Shown piece by piece: positions 9,309 to 17,902 of a stretch of DNA of 64,000 nucleotides (positions are counted from its first letter, which is position 1; every line of letters starts with the position of its first letter). Source of the DNA: VXNE01 sp963668365 (lineage in GTDB: Bacteria; Pseudomonadota; Gammaproteobacteria; Pseudomonadales; Azotimanducaceae). The stretch lies in NCBI GenBank assembly GCA_963668365.1, contig OY764266.1, forward strand, positions 3,224,001 through 3,288,000, in the 5' to 3' direction. The notes beneath the pieces were generated by a model. The model had not been told where the DNA came from, made no database searches, and saw only the letters and a list, made by a program, of their open reading frames with translations. The position numbers were made by a program, and so were the translations under genes.

Positions 9309-10085
9309 GTGTCGAATTTCAGGCTTGACGGAAAGACGGCGATCATCACCGGCGCTGCCGGGGGGCTGGGCAAGCCCATGGCCATTGCCTATGCGGCCGC
9401 CGGCGCCAACGTCGTGGTGGCCAGCCGCAACACCGAGAACATCGGAGAGGTTGCGGCCAAGATCGAGGCCGGCGGCCAGAGCGCCCTGGCGGTTCCGGTC
9501 GACATCACCGATGAAGACCAGGTCGATGCGCTGATCGCCAGAACCGTCGACGCCTATGGCGCCGTGGATGTGGTCGTCAACAACGCCGGCCGCTGGGGCC
9601 GGGGTCATGCGCCGGAAGATACGCCCCTCGACGAGTGGCGCCACATCGTGGAACTGAACCTCACGGGCTGCTTCCTCGTCTGTCTCGCCGCCGGCAGGCA
9701 GATGATCGCGCAGAAAGGAGGCAAGATCGTCAACGTCTCCTCCACCGCCGGCAGCAAGGGAAATCCGGGCCAGCTCCACTATTCCGCCGCCAAGGCGGGC
9801 GTCCTCAGCCTGACCAACAACCTCGCCTGCAGGTGGGCGAGGCACAACATCAACGTCAACTGCATACTGCCCGGCCTCATCGCCACGGAAGAGTTGAAGG
9901 GCTACGGCATCATCCCGTCGTCTGTCGACGACGAGGGCAACCCGGTGCCGCGCCTCGACCTGCCGCCCAATCCGGAAGACGTCGCCAACCTTGCGCTATT
10001 CCTGGCATCGCCCGCCTCGGATGCGATTTCCGGCGAACTCATACCGGTACGGTCCTGGATGAAGAGCGAACGATTCTGGCAATAG
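9309..10085 (+). CDS. SDR-family oxidoreductase
   Basis: 258 aa classical short-chain dehydrogenase. The cofactor motif TGAAGGLG lies at about 14-21, NNAG at about 90-93, the catalytic serine in VNVSSTAG, and Y-S-A-A-K is the active-site motif. An AGGAGG ribosome site precedes a GTG start at 9309. It resembles gluconate dehydrogenases and 3-oxoacyl reductases; the substrate is unknown. The C-terminus (PVRSWMKSERFWQ) does not show the usual glycine-rich ending of the family and may reflect a late frameshift or divergence. Confidence 0.85.
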   Translation: MSNFRLDGKTAIITGAAGGLGKPMAIAYAAAGANVVVASRNTENIGEVAAKIEAGGQSALAVPVDITDEDQVDALIARTVDAYGAVDVVVNNAGRWGRGHAPEDTPLDEWRHIVELNLTGCFLVCLAAGRQMIAQKGGKIVNVSSTAGSKGNPGQLHYSAAKAGVLSLTNNLACRWARHNINVNCILPGLIATEELKGYGIIPSSVDDEGNPVPRLDLPPNPEDVANLALFLASPASDAISGELIPVRSWMKSERFWQ

Positions 10086-10110
10086 GCTCGCGGCCGGAGC
10101 GGCCCGGGCC

Positions 10111-10941
10111 TTACGCCTGCACCAGTCCCGCGAGGTAGTCATCCACCGCCCTCCAGAACTCCGGCTGGCCCGGAAACGCGCCGTGGGGGACATCGATGGT
10201 GCGAAATGCGACAGGGGGGCCGTCTTTTACAGCTCGCATGGCCTGCACCATGGCCTGGCTTTCGGCAAACGGGATGACCCCGTCCACCGATGACGCGATA
10301 ACGAGGGTCGGCGGCATCGAAGCCACGACCGCTTCGGCGCGGAAGCGGTGCCGCAGCAACCAGCGCACGGGGAATATTCGAAAGTGCTTCTCGGCGACGC
10401 GGGTGATGCTGCGGTAGGGACTGACGAGGATCACCGCATCCGGGGCGATTCGCGCAGCGGCCAGCGACGCGACGCCGGTGCCGAGGCTCGATCCGAAAAG
10501 CACCAGGGGACGGCCCGGAAACCGTGTTTTCGCCCACTCGGCGACGGCCACGGCATCTGCCACCAGGTGGCGCTCCGAGGGCTTTCCCGTACTCTCGCCG
10601 TACCCGCGATAGTTGAACAGCACCGTCGTCGCGCGCCGGTCCGCGAACGAGGGAATGTTCACCGATACTTCCTCCGCGTTGCCGCCGAAGTAGACGACCA
10701 CCGGCCCGGTCTGCTCGCCATTGACGATCCAGCCGCGCAAGACCGCATCGGGGCGTTCGACTTCCGCCGAGACGGCGGCCTGGTGCGCCGGCGGGTACGT
10801 CAATGCCCGAGGGTGGAACAGAAGACTGTCCTGCATCGCCCACAGCAGCGCGCAGGATCCGAGATAGGCGAGAAACAGGGCGGCGGCGAACGACATCATG
10901 AATATCGCCCCAGGTCGCACTCCCGCAACAACATGTCTCAA
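10111..10941 (-). CDS. Membrane-anchored alpha/beta hydrolase
   Basis: 276 aa from a TTG at 10941; an ATG pair 14 codons in (10899) is an alternative start. Either form begins with a hydrophobic N-terminal segment (FAAALFLAYLGSCALLW) that should anchor or export the protein. The hydrolase core shows GSSLG with the nucleophilic serine, an aspartate in SVDGVIPFAES and a histidine in DVPHGAFPG, plus NYRGYGES before the nucleophile. This layout matches BEM46/ABHD13-like hydrolases. The substrate is unknown. It is divergent from the thioredoxin-fusion gene. Confidence 0.83.
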   Translation of the reverse strand: MRHVVAGVRPGAIFMMSFAAALFLAYLGSCALLWAMQDSLLFHPRALTYPPAHQAAVSAEVERPDAVLRGWIVNGEQTGPVVVYFGGNAEEVSVNIPSFADRRATTVLFNYRGYGESTGKPSERHLVADAVAVAEWAKTRFPGRPLVLFGSSLGTGVASLAAARIAPDAVILVSPYRSITRVAEKHFRIFPVRWLLRHRFRAEAVVASMPPTLVIASSVDGVIPFAESQAMVQAMRAVKDGPPVAFRTIDVPHGAFPGQPEFWRAVDDYLAGLVQA

Positions 10942-11093
10942 TGACCCATACCGAACGCGCCAGCCGTCGGATTATATGCCTCCGTTCGCACCGGGAGCCG
11001 TCCGCCGATCCCCATCGCGACCGTTGGCACCGCTTCCCAATACGTTCTTGCCGCGACTACCATACGACCATTGTCGCGGATAGGGATGCACGG

Positions 11094-12656
11094 ATGTCAG
11101 CGCTGCTGCCGGCGTTTTCGCTGCAGGACCTCGACGGCAGGTCGCACGCGTTCCCGCGCGGAACGAAGTCCGTCGTCTGCTTCGTCAAGGAAGACTGTCC
11201 GACCTGCAACCTCGTCATGCCGCTGATCGACGCCCTGCACCGGGAATCGGGCCTGGGTGTCCTCGTCGCCGGCCAGACCGCCGAAGGCAGCGAGGTATTG
11301 GCCCGCCGACATGCGCTGAACGCACCGGTGCTGGACGACTCCGAGTTGACGGTTTCGTTCGCCTACGACGTCGAGACCGTCCCCCTGGTCATCGCGGCCG
11401 ACCATGAGGGCGTCGAAGCCGATCGCCTGGTCGGCTTCGACAAGAGCGAATGGCGCGCGTTCTTCGAACGTCACGCGGCAGCGGCGACCGTGGATTGGGA
11501 CGCCTATCCCGACTGGCGACCGGGATGCGGTTCGCTGACCCAGGATCCGATCATCGGCGAACGCCTGCGGGCGGCTTCGGAGAACAGCCCCTTAAGCGCG
11601 CGGCGCATAGAGATCGCCCCGGACGACGACGTGCACGAGTTCATGTTCGACCAGGGGTTCTCGGACGGGCTGCCCGTCGTTCCGCCAACGCCGGAACGGG
11701 TCCTGCGCATGCTTGAAGGGACGGCCCGGGACCCGCAATCCCTCGTCGCCACCATCCCGCCGAACATGGCGCCCGCGACTGTCGAGAAAATCGCGGTCAA
11801 TTCGGTCCTCGCCGGGTGCAGGCCGGAGTACCTGCCGGTGGTCATCGCCGCAGTCCAAGCCGCCTGCACGGACACGTTCAACGTCCACGGCGTCATGGCC
11901 ACGACCATGGGCGCCTCTCCGGTCATGGTCGTCAACGGGCCCATCCGACAGCGCATCGGCATGAACATGGGGCTCTCCGCGCTCGGTCAGGGCAACCGCG
12001 CCAACGCCACCATCGGCCGCGCCGTGCGTCTCGCGCTACGCAATGTCGGCGGTGCGCGTCCGGGCGGCACCGAGCGTTCCACCCTGGGAAACCCGATGAA
12101 GTACTCCATGTGCTTCGCGGAGTGGGAGGAGCGCAGCCCCTGGCCGGCATTGCATGTCGAACGCGGTTTCGATGCCGGGGACTCGGTGGTGACGCTGTTC
12201 GCCATGACCGGCGGCCCGAGCCTGATCGTCGACCAGACTTCGCGCACAGCTCGCCAGCTCGCTGGCTCCTTCGGCATGTCGATGGAGTCCGCGCATAACG
12301 TTCGCGCGCGCAATATGGGCGATTGCATCCTGGTCGTGTCCCCGGAACACATCGATACGCTGCGCACGGAGAACTATACGAAGGCCGACGTGCGCAACCG
12401 GATTCAGGAGGTCACTTCCAGGCGCCTGCGCGAACTCGGCGCCGATGCGCGCAGCGGCCCCGGTCCCGATCCGGCGCCGGCCGCCGGCATGCCGGCCGAC
12501 AAGCTCGACAGCCCCGCGCCGAAGTTCTCCTCGCCCGATAACATTCACCTCGTGGTCGCCGGATCCGAGGCGGGCAAGTTCTCCGCCTTCTTTCACGGCT
12601 GGGCAAGCGGGCCGCGCGGGTCCATGCCCGTGTCGCGGAAGATCGACGATCCCTGA
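11094..12656 (+). CDS. Thioredoxin-fold domain fused to a large conserved domain, upstream of a UGSC selenoprotein
   Basis: 520 aa. Residues 1-127 are a redoxin domain: LLPAFSLQDLDGR opens it, C35-P-T-C38 is a CxxC active site, and T-V-P at 95-97 is in the cis-proline position. The remaining 390 residues form a second domain I cannot name with certainty. It has GFSDGLPVVPPTPERV, AGCRPEYLPVVIAAVQA, a glycine- and asparagine-rich stretch (SALGQGNRANATIGRAVR), and near the end IHLVVAGSEAGKFSAFFHGW. The second domain has further cysteines that could exchange electrons with the CPTC centre. The UGSC selenoprotein follows 136 bp later on the same strand, so a joint redox or selenium function is inferred. 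No signal peptide. Confidence 0.7.
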   Translation: MSALLPAFSLQDLDGRSHAFPRGTKSVVCFVKEDCPTCNLVMPLIDALHRESGLGVLVAGQTAEGSEVLARRHALNAPVLDDSELTVSFAYDVETVPLVIAADHEGVEADRLVGFDKSEWRAFFERHAAAATVDWDAYPDWRPGCGSLTQDPIIGERLRAASENSPLSARRIEIAPDDDVHEFMFDQGFSDGLPVVPPTPERVLRMLEGTARDPQSLVATIPPNMAPATVEKIAVNSVLAGCRPEYLPVVIAAVQAACTDTFNVHGVMATTMGASPVMVVNGPIRQRIGMNMGLSALGQGNRANATIGRAVRLALRNVGGARPGGTERSTLGNPMKYSMCFAEWEERSPWPALHVERGFDAGDSVVTLFAMTGGPSLIVDQTSRTARQLAGSFGMSMESAHNVRARNMGDCILVVSPEHIDTLRTENYTKADVRNRIQEVTSRRLRELGADARSGPGPDPAPAAGMPADKLDSPAPKFSSPDNIHLVVAGSEAGKFSAFFHGWASGPRGSMPVSRKIDDP

Positions 12657-12758
12657 ACAGCCGAGCCCGCCGCGTTGGCCGGTTCCGTGGCTTCGGCATT
12701 CCCACGCAGTTCGTGGCGACGAGAACCCTCTCAGGCAGCACGGCGTCTGGGGCATCGC

Positions 12759-12764
12759 TATAAT
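12759..12764 (+). promoter_or_regulatory. Possible -10 box (TATAAT) of the selenoprotein gene
   Basis: A perfect TATAAT lies 29 bp before the ATG at 12793, between two GGCATCG repeats. No convincing -35 box is seen, so the selenoprotein may be transcribed on its own or with the thioredoxin-fusion gene. Confidence 0.3.
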
Positions 12765-12792
12765 CTTCGGCATCGAGTTCGAGGAGCTTCGG

Positions 12793-13311
12793 ATGACCAC
12801 CATCATGGATCCCACCGACGAGCGCGCGCCTGTGGCGCGCGCCATATCACCCCGACCGCCGAAGATCACGGGCACCCTCGCCCTGCTCGACATCTCGAAG
12901 CCGCGCGGCAACGTGCTGCTCGATCGCCTGGAAGAACTGCTGCGGGAACGCCTCCCCGACGTTGCGGTCAACCGCTACGCCAAGCCGACGTTCACGAAGC
13001 CCGCACCACAGATCCTGCGCCGCGAGATCAAGAACGACAACGACTTCGTGATCGAGGCGCTCGCCGACTGAGGCTCCTGTACCACGTGCAGTTTGCATGA
13101 CACGGTATGGTTCGAGATACAGGGCGTACCCTCCGTATCGATCGCCTCAAGCGAATTCGCGCAGGCGGCCGCAGCGCAGGCCAGCGCTCTCGGCATGGAT
13201 GCGAAGCGCTGTTTCGTCCGCCATCCCATCCAAGATCGCACGGATGACGAGATGCGCGCACTCGCGGGGGAGGTGCTGGACGACGTCATCGAGGCATTGA
13301 CGGCGCCATAG
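12793..13311 (+). CDS. UGSC-family selenoprotein (in-frame UGA read as selenocysteine)
   Basis: 172 aa if the UGA at 13069-13071 is read as selenocysteine (residue 93); ordinary gene calling splits it into two pieces. The codons around it spell A-D-U-G-S-C-T-T-C-S, the U-G-S-C motif that names this family, and the same frame continues 79 codons to a TAG with conserved-looking sequence (HDTVWFEIQGVPSVSIASSEF). A GAGGAG site sits 6 nt before the ATG. The opening (MTTIMDPTDE) and the middle (LLDISKPRGNVLLDRLEELL) look like known UGSC proteins. The family is a predicted redox protein without an established substrate. A SECIS-like hairpin follows the UGA at the right distance. The selA/selB/selC/selD genes are not in the window. 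Confidence 0.88.
13077..13110 (+). promoter_or_regulatory. Bacterial SECIS-like hairpin
   Basis: Lower stem 13077-13083 with 13104-13110 (seven pairs, two of them G-U). Upper stem CGTGC 13085-13089 with GCATG 13095-13099, closed by the loop AGTTT at 13090-13094. The loop begins 18 nt after the UGA codon and has a G at its second position. E. coli fdhF has the comparable arrangement, UGC-AGGUCU-GCA, 17 nt after its UGA. This is the binding site expected for SelB. Confidence 0.75.
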
Positions 13312-13332
13312 GATGCGCCGTCGGGCAGGGCG

Positions 13333-14493
13333 CTATTCGCCGCGCAGAGCCGTCGTGATCGGCAGCCGCGCGGCGCGGACCGCCGGGAACAGCCCGCCGA
13401 TCAGGCCCAGTCCCACCGCCCACACGATCCCGGAGACCAGGAGTTCGGGCGTGACGGCAAAGTCGAAGGCGACCTGCGAAAAGGATCCGCCCAGGGTGGA
13501 GACGGTCCACCCGTTAAAGCCGAAATACGCCACGGCCGCCCCGATCGCGCCGCCGAGAATCGCGAGCAGGAGCGCCTCGAGCACCACGGACGCGACCACC
13601 GGCATGCCGCCGAAACCGAGCGCCCGCAGGGTTGCGATTTCCACCGTGCGCGTCGAAACCGCGGAATACATCGTGTTGAGCGCCGCAAAAATAGCCCCAA
13701 CGGCCATGATCGCGGCCACTCCATAGCCGAACGTCTCGATGAGCGTGGTCAGTTGCTGCGACTGGTTCCTGAAGTACTCGTCCTCGCCGGTGAGCGTCAG
13801 GTCGAGACGGGGGTCGTCTTCCATCCGCTGCGACAGCACACCCGCCGCGTCCGGCGATGCGAGCCGGACGCGCATGGAACTCACGCCACCTTCCCTGCGG
13901 AATACGGACTGGGCGGTCGCGAGGTCAGCCCAGACCTCGGATTCGTACACGGATCCGTCCGCTTCGAACATGCCGACGATGGTCCAGGTGGAGTTCCGGA
14001 GTTCGATTGTCGATCCCGTCTCGACGCCCTCAAACTCCGCGACAGCGCCCCGGCCGGCGATCATCTCCGTCCTGCCGGTCGCGAATGGACGGCCTTCGAC
14101 GATAGAGATCTCCGGGCGAATCTCGAAAGCGGCCTGTTCCACGCCGCGTATCGCGAGATTCGCCAGCGACTGATTGGAGCGCTTCGGCACGTCGGCGACG
14201 AGGTAGAGTTCACCGCTGGCCGCCGTTACCTCCGACCAGGATCCGACGACCGCCATCTCGCTCGGGCCCATTCCGCTTGACAGTTCGCTCGTGGATCCTC
14301 CACGCATCACGATCGCCCGGTCCGGCTGCCCGGCTCGGGACATGGACGCCTCGAACCCCTTTGCCATCGCCAATATGGCCACGAGCACGCCGACCACGCC
14401 GCCGATTCCGACCACGATGACCGAGGAACTGCCGAGGCGTGACGGCAGATTGCGGAGGCTCAGCAGCGTGATCTGGAAGATCTGGCCGATCAC
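13333..14493 (-). CDS. ABC transporter permease, MacB/FtsX type (second permease)
   Basis: 386 aa from a GTG at 14493 that overlaps the stop of the preceding permease (GTGA). It shows one N-terminal helix (about 20-40), a large extracytoplasmic MacB_PCD-type domain (about 45-240), and three C-terminal helices of the FtsX domain with TVEIATLRALGFGGMPV between them. It is the last gene of a four-gene operon (adaptor, ATPase, two permeases) that should export a substrate from the periplasm or outer leaflet. Convergent with the selenoprotein gene. Confidence 0.88.
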   Translation of the reverse strand: MIGQIFQITLLSLRNLPSRLGSSSVIVVGIGGVVGVLVAILAMAKGFEASMSRAGQPDRAIVMRGGSTSELSSGMGPSEMAVVGSWSEVTAASGELYLVADVPKRSNQSLANLAIRGVEQAAFEIRPEISIVEGRPFATGRTEMIAGRGAVAEFEGVETGSTIELRNSTWTIVGMFEADGSVYESEVWADLATAQSVFRREGGVSSMRVRLASPDAAGVLSQRMEDDPRLDLTLTGEDEYFRNQSQQLTTLIETFGYGVAAIMAVGAIFAALNTMYSAVSTRTVEIATLRALGFGGMPVVASVVLEALLLAILGGAIGAAVAYFGFNGWTVSTLGGSFSQVAFDFAVTPELLVSGIVWAVGLGLIGGLFPAVRAARLPITTALRGE

Positions 14494-15656
14494 GCCTGGC
14501 GCTCCCGGAGCGCATCCACGATGGTCAGCCGCCGCGCGGTGAACGCGGGCACGCTGCCGACGATCACGCCAAGACCCGCTGCGAGGGCAAGGCCCTGCGC
14601 GACAATCGGCAAGGTGATATTGATCGGACCGATGACCGGCTCGAGGTAAACGCTCATAGCGCCTTGGGTTCCGAGGGCCAGACCGATGCCCAGGGCACCG
14701 CCTGCGACACACAACAGTATCGCCTCGGCCAACACGAGCGATCCGACAGTCCCGTCGGTAAAGCCGAAGGTCTTCAGCACCGCCAGTTCGGGAATGCGTT
14801 CGCGCAGCGCCTGGGCCATGGTGTTGGCGGTCAGCAACAGGATGGTGAAGAACACCGCTCCGAGGATTCCCGTCGTGATCAGTCCGATGTTCCCGAACTG
14901 TTTGGCGAATTCCCGCTGCGAATCGTCTTCCGTCGCGGTGCGGGTCGCATTGATGGAGTTTTCGAACAGGCCATCGATCTCACTCGCAATCTCGGAAGCC
15001 CGCTCCGGATCCTTCACGCGCACAATGAACCAGCCGACGCCCCCGTGACCGAACTGGCGCGCCTCGTCGAAATAGTCGTACTGGAACAGGAACACGCCCG
15101 GGTCCGGGTCGTCCGGCTGGCCGCGGTAGATACCGACCAGGTCGAACTCCCACAGCCGGCTCCCGTCACGCTTGGGATAGATGTCGCCTTCGATGGGGAT
15201 CCTGTCGCCTATGCTCCACCCGTACCGTTCCGCGAGACCTGCGGACGCCACCGCGCCGGTGCGCGTATTGCGGAACGCCGCAAGCTGCTCCGGGGCGATG
15301 ACCAGTTCGGAATACAACCCGAAATACCCCTCGGGATCGACCGGGAACTTGGGAAAGAAGTTGCGCGGCTCCTGGTATACGCCACCGAACCAGTCCGCAT
15401 GCGTCACGGCCCCGACCCCGGGGACGGTCGCGATCCGTTGCTGATGATTGATGGGCAGCGGATCGATGATGGAGTACTTCGGCGAAACGACCAGCCGGTC
15501 GATGCCCGCTTCGCCGAAGCCGCCGGACGAGAACGCCACAGCGACCGCCCGCAGATACGTGAACAGCACGAACGCGACGAGCAGCGACAGCAGCGTCAGC
15601 ACCGTGCGCGCCTGCTTGCGCCCCAGGTTCGACCAGACGAGGCCCAGGGCGTTCAT
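14490..15656 (-). CDS. ABC transporter permease, MacB/FtsX type (first permease)
   Basis: 388 aa. The start ATG at 15656 overlaps the ATPase stop as ATGA. N-terminal helix at about 18-38, periplasmic domain to about 260, then three C-terminal helices with RIPELAVLKTFGFTDGTVGSL, the coupling segment that contacts the ATPase. Together with the next gene it would make a heterodimeric permease, unlike MacB itself, where ATPase and permease are fused. The substrate is unknown. Confidence 0.9.
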   Translation of the reverse strand: MNALGLVWSNLGRKQARTVLTLLSLLVAFVLFTYLRAVAVAFSSGGFGEAGIDRLVVSPKYSIIDPLPINHQQRIATVPGVGAVTHADWFGGVYQEPRNFFPKFPVDPEGYFGLYSELVIAPEQLAAFRNTRTGAVASAGLAERYGWSIGDRIPIEGDIYPKRDGSRLWEFDLVGIYRGQPDDPDPGVFLFQYDYFDEARQFGHGGVGWFIVRVKDPERASEIASEIDGLFENSINATRTATEDDSQREFAKQFGNIGLITTGILGAVFFTILLLTANTMAQALRERIPELAVLKTFGFTDGTVGSLVLAEAILLCVAGGALGIGLALGTQGAMSVYLEPVIGPINITLPIVAQGLALAAGLGVIVGSVPAFTARRLTIVDALRERQA

Positions 15657-16333
15657 GCGGCCTGCCTCACGAGTTGCCCCTTGTCGAGGTGCAGGATGTG
15701 ACTGGCATGGTCGGCGGCTTTCGGATCGTGGGTCACCATGACCACCGTCTTCCCATGCTCGCGGTTGAGAATGCTGAGCAGGTCGAGAATCTCCTCCGCC
15801 GTCTCCCTGTCGAGGTCGCCGGTGGGTTCGTCGCAGACGAGGAGCGCCGGATCCGCGACGATCGCCCGCGCTATGGCCACGCGCTGCTGCTGACCGCCGG
15901 ACAGTTCTCCCGGCTTGTGGCTGGCGCGGTCTCCCAGGCCCACGATTGTCAGTGCGGTCTCGGCGTTCTTCCTGCGCTGCGCGCCCGACAGGTTCGTCAG
16001 CAGGAGCGGCAGTTCGACGTTGCGCTGCGCGTTGAGCACCGGAAGCAGGTTGTAGAACTGGAAAACGAAACCGATGTTCCGGGAGCGCCACCTCGCCAAT
16101 GCCTTGCCAGACAGGTCGCCAAGCGTCTGTCCTCCGACAATGACGGAACCCATGGTCGGGCTGTCGAGGCCACCGATGAGGTTCAGGAGCGTGGTCTTGC
16201 CGGAACCCGACGGACCCATGAGCGCGAGGAAGTCGCCTTCCTCTATGTCGAGGTCTATGCCGTCGAGGACATCGATGGTCTCGCGGCCTTTCCTGTAGGA
16301 CTTCGCAACTTCCTTCAGACTGACGATGGGCAT
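15653..16333 (-). CDS. ABC transporter ATPase (LolD/MacB type)
   Basis: 226 aa. Walker A GPSGSGKTT at about 39-47, signature LSGGQQQRVAIARA, Walker B LLVCDEPTGDLD and switch histidine in VMVTHD. The DEPTGDLD form is typical of the LolD/MacB/FtsE group, which powers mechanotransmission-type transporters. It directly precedes the two permeases and follows the adaptor after a 193-bp gap in which I see no gene. Confidence 0.93.
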   Translation of the reverse strand: MPIVSLKEVAKSYRKGRETIDVLDGIDLDIEEGDFLALMGPSGSGKTTLLNLIGGLDSPTMGSVIVGGQTLGDLSGKALARWRSRNIGFVFQFYNLLPVLNAQRNVELPLLLTNLSGAQRRKNAETALTIVGLGDRASHKPGELSGGQQQRVAIARAIVADPALLVCDEPTGDLDRETAEEILDLLSILNREHGKTVVMVTHDPKAADHASHILHLDKGQLVRQAA

Positions 16334-16526
16334 GGGACGGCTCTCCAGACCTTTCGGTTTTCGTGGCTGTGCAGCTTCCGGGCGGGTTCGCGCGGCGTTT
16401 TATACCAGAGTTCGGATGGCTTGCGTTGGTCCGCGCTGGCAACCGACGTGTTCGCCATGCGAAAAGTCACCCGTCGGCCGGACAGTCGTGCACTTTCCGG
16501 GGAATCCGTAGTCGAACGACGGGCGA

Positions 16527-17771
16527 TCAATTCACGATCTGTACACGGTCGCCCTCTGCAAGGTCCAGGTCTACAGAGGATCCGGCAGGGAAGGAAACGA
16601 CGCGCTCGCCGCCCTCCAATCCCGCGATGACACGCAGGTCCGCACCGCGCGTCCCCGCGATGACCACCGGACGCCGGCTTACCCGATCCTCGCTCACGAC
16701 CCAGACGTACGCCTCGCCTCCGGTGTCGGTGACCGCATCGGCCGGCACCAGGACGCCTGCTTCGGCCACGGGCTGCGGCGTGGGAGTATCGTCCAGGAAG
16801 CGCACCTTGACCCCCATGTCGGGCAGCACCCGATCATCGCGATCGAGTATGCGGATGCGTACCCGCACCGTCGCCTTGTTGCGGTCCGCCGTCGGGATGA
16901 TCGCGATGACCGAAGCAGGGATCTGCACATCTGGATAGGCGTTCAGCGCGACCGTAACCGGCTGCCCCGGAAAGACCCGGTTGATATACGCCTCGTTGAC
17001 ATCGACTTCCACTTCCAGAGAGTCCATGTCGACGATGGTGCAAATGCCCGTGCGCGTGAAACCGCCCCCGGCCGACACCGGCGATATCATCTCGCCGGGT
17101 TGGGCCGCCTTGGCCACGACGACCCCGGCGAACGGCGCCCGGATCTGCATGTCCTCCAGCATCTGTCGCTGCACATCCGCGCGGCGTTCGGCGACGTTCA
17201 ACTCCTGTTCGACGCGGGCCAGCCGCGCAACCAGCCCTTCCACCGTAAGCGTGTCGCGATCGAGGTCGGCCTGGCTCGCGAGCTGCCGCCCGGCAAGTCC
17301 CGAGGTCCGCTCCAGGTCCAGCCGCGCCTGCTTGAGCTGCACCTTCATTTCGTCGAGGCTCGCGCGGGAGGCGCGAAGCTGTGACTCCGACAGTTCGAGC
17401 TGCGCCCGGGTAATGCTGTCGTCGAGCTGCGCCAGGAGCTGCCCCTCCTCGACGTGCATGCCCTCCTCCACCATGACTTCCACGACCTTGCCGGTGGTCT
17501 TGGAGCTGACCGTCGCCTGGCGTCGCGCCACGACGTATCCCGTCGCGTCGAGCACGCTGTCGCCCGCCGGAACCGCCGCCGGGTTCTGCGCGACCGCCGT
17601 ACGCACCGCCACCGTCGAAGCCTCGATGGGCAGGACGGCCGTGAAAACGAGGAAACCCGCCCCGGCAACGACCGCGATCAGCAGAAGCCACTTGAGCGGC
17701 CGGACGGACGGGGACGACTCGTCCGAATCCCGATCGATCGAGAGCTGGGAAAGGAGCGCTTTCTTGTCCAT
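16527..17771 (-). CDS. Periplasmic adaptor (MacA/HlyD type) of the export operon
   Basis: 414 aa, first gene of the operon. A single membrane helix (about 27-47) is followed by a lipoyl-type half-motif (ARRQATVSSKTTGKVVEV), a long alpha-hairpin (about 105-190) rich in L, E, R and Q, the second lipoyl half (IRAPFAGVVVAKAAQPGEMI), then beta-barrel and membrane-proximal domains. This is the membrane-fusion architecture that links an inner-membrane ABC pump to an outer-membrane channel; no TolC gene is nearby. Confidence 0.9.
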   Translation of the reverse strand: MDKKALLSQLSIDRDSDESSPSVRPLKWLLLIAVVAGAGFLVFTAVLPIEASTVAVRTAVAQNPAAVPAGDSVLDATGYVVARRQATVSSKTTGKVVEVMVEEGMHVEEGQLLAQLDDSITRAQLELSESQLRASRASLDEMKVQLKQARLDLERTSGLAGRQLASQADLDRDTLTVEGLVARLARVEQELNVAERRADVQRQMLEDMQIRAPFAGVVVAKAAQPGEMISPVSAGGGFTRTGICTIVDMDSLEVEVDVNEAYINRVFPGQPVTVALNAYPDVQIPASVIAIIPTADRNKATVRVRIRILDRDDRVLPDMGVKVRFLDDTPTPQPVAEAGVLVPADAVTDTGGEAYVWVVSEDRVSRRPVVIAGTRGADLRVIAGLEGGERVVSFPAGSSVDLDLAEGDRVQIVN

Positions 17772-17902
17772 GCGCGCAGTCTACCAAGGCGCAGGGCGAT
17801 AGGTGGGCCTGGGCCGGGCGGACCGAGGAGCCGGCCGATTTCATGGCATTCGGTGCGTCGCGATGCATGCGACCGGGAGGCGTCCGTTAGAATGCCTCCC
17901 CA

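Noticed and set aside
13093..13311. Separate 72-codon gene after the UGA
   Set aside because: It has no ribosome site of its own and continues the upstream protein in frame; it is the C-terminal part of the selenoprotein.
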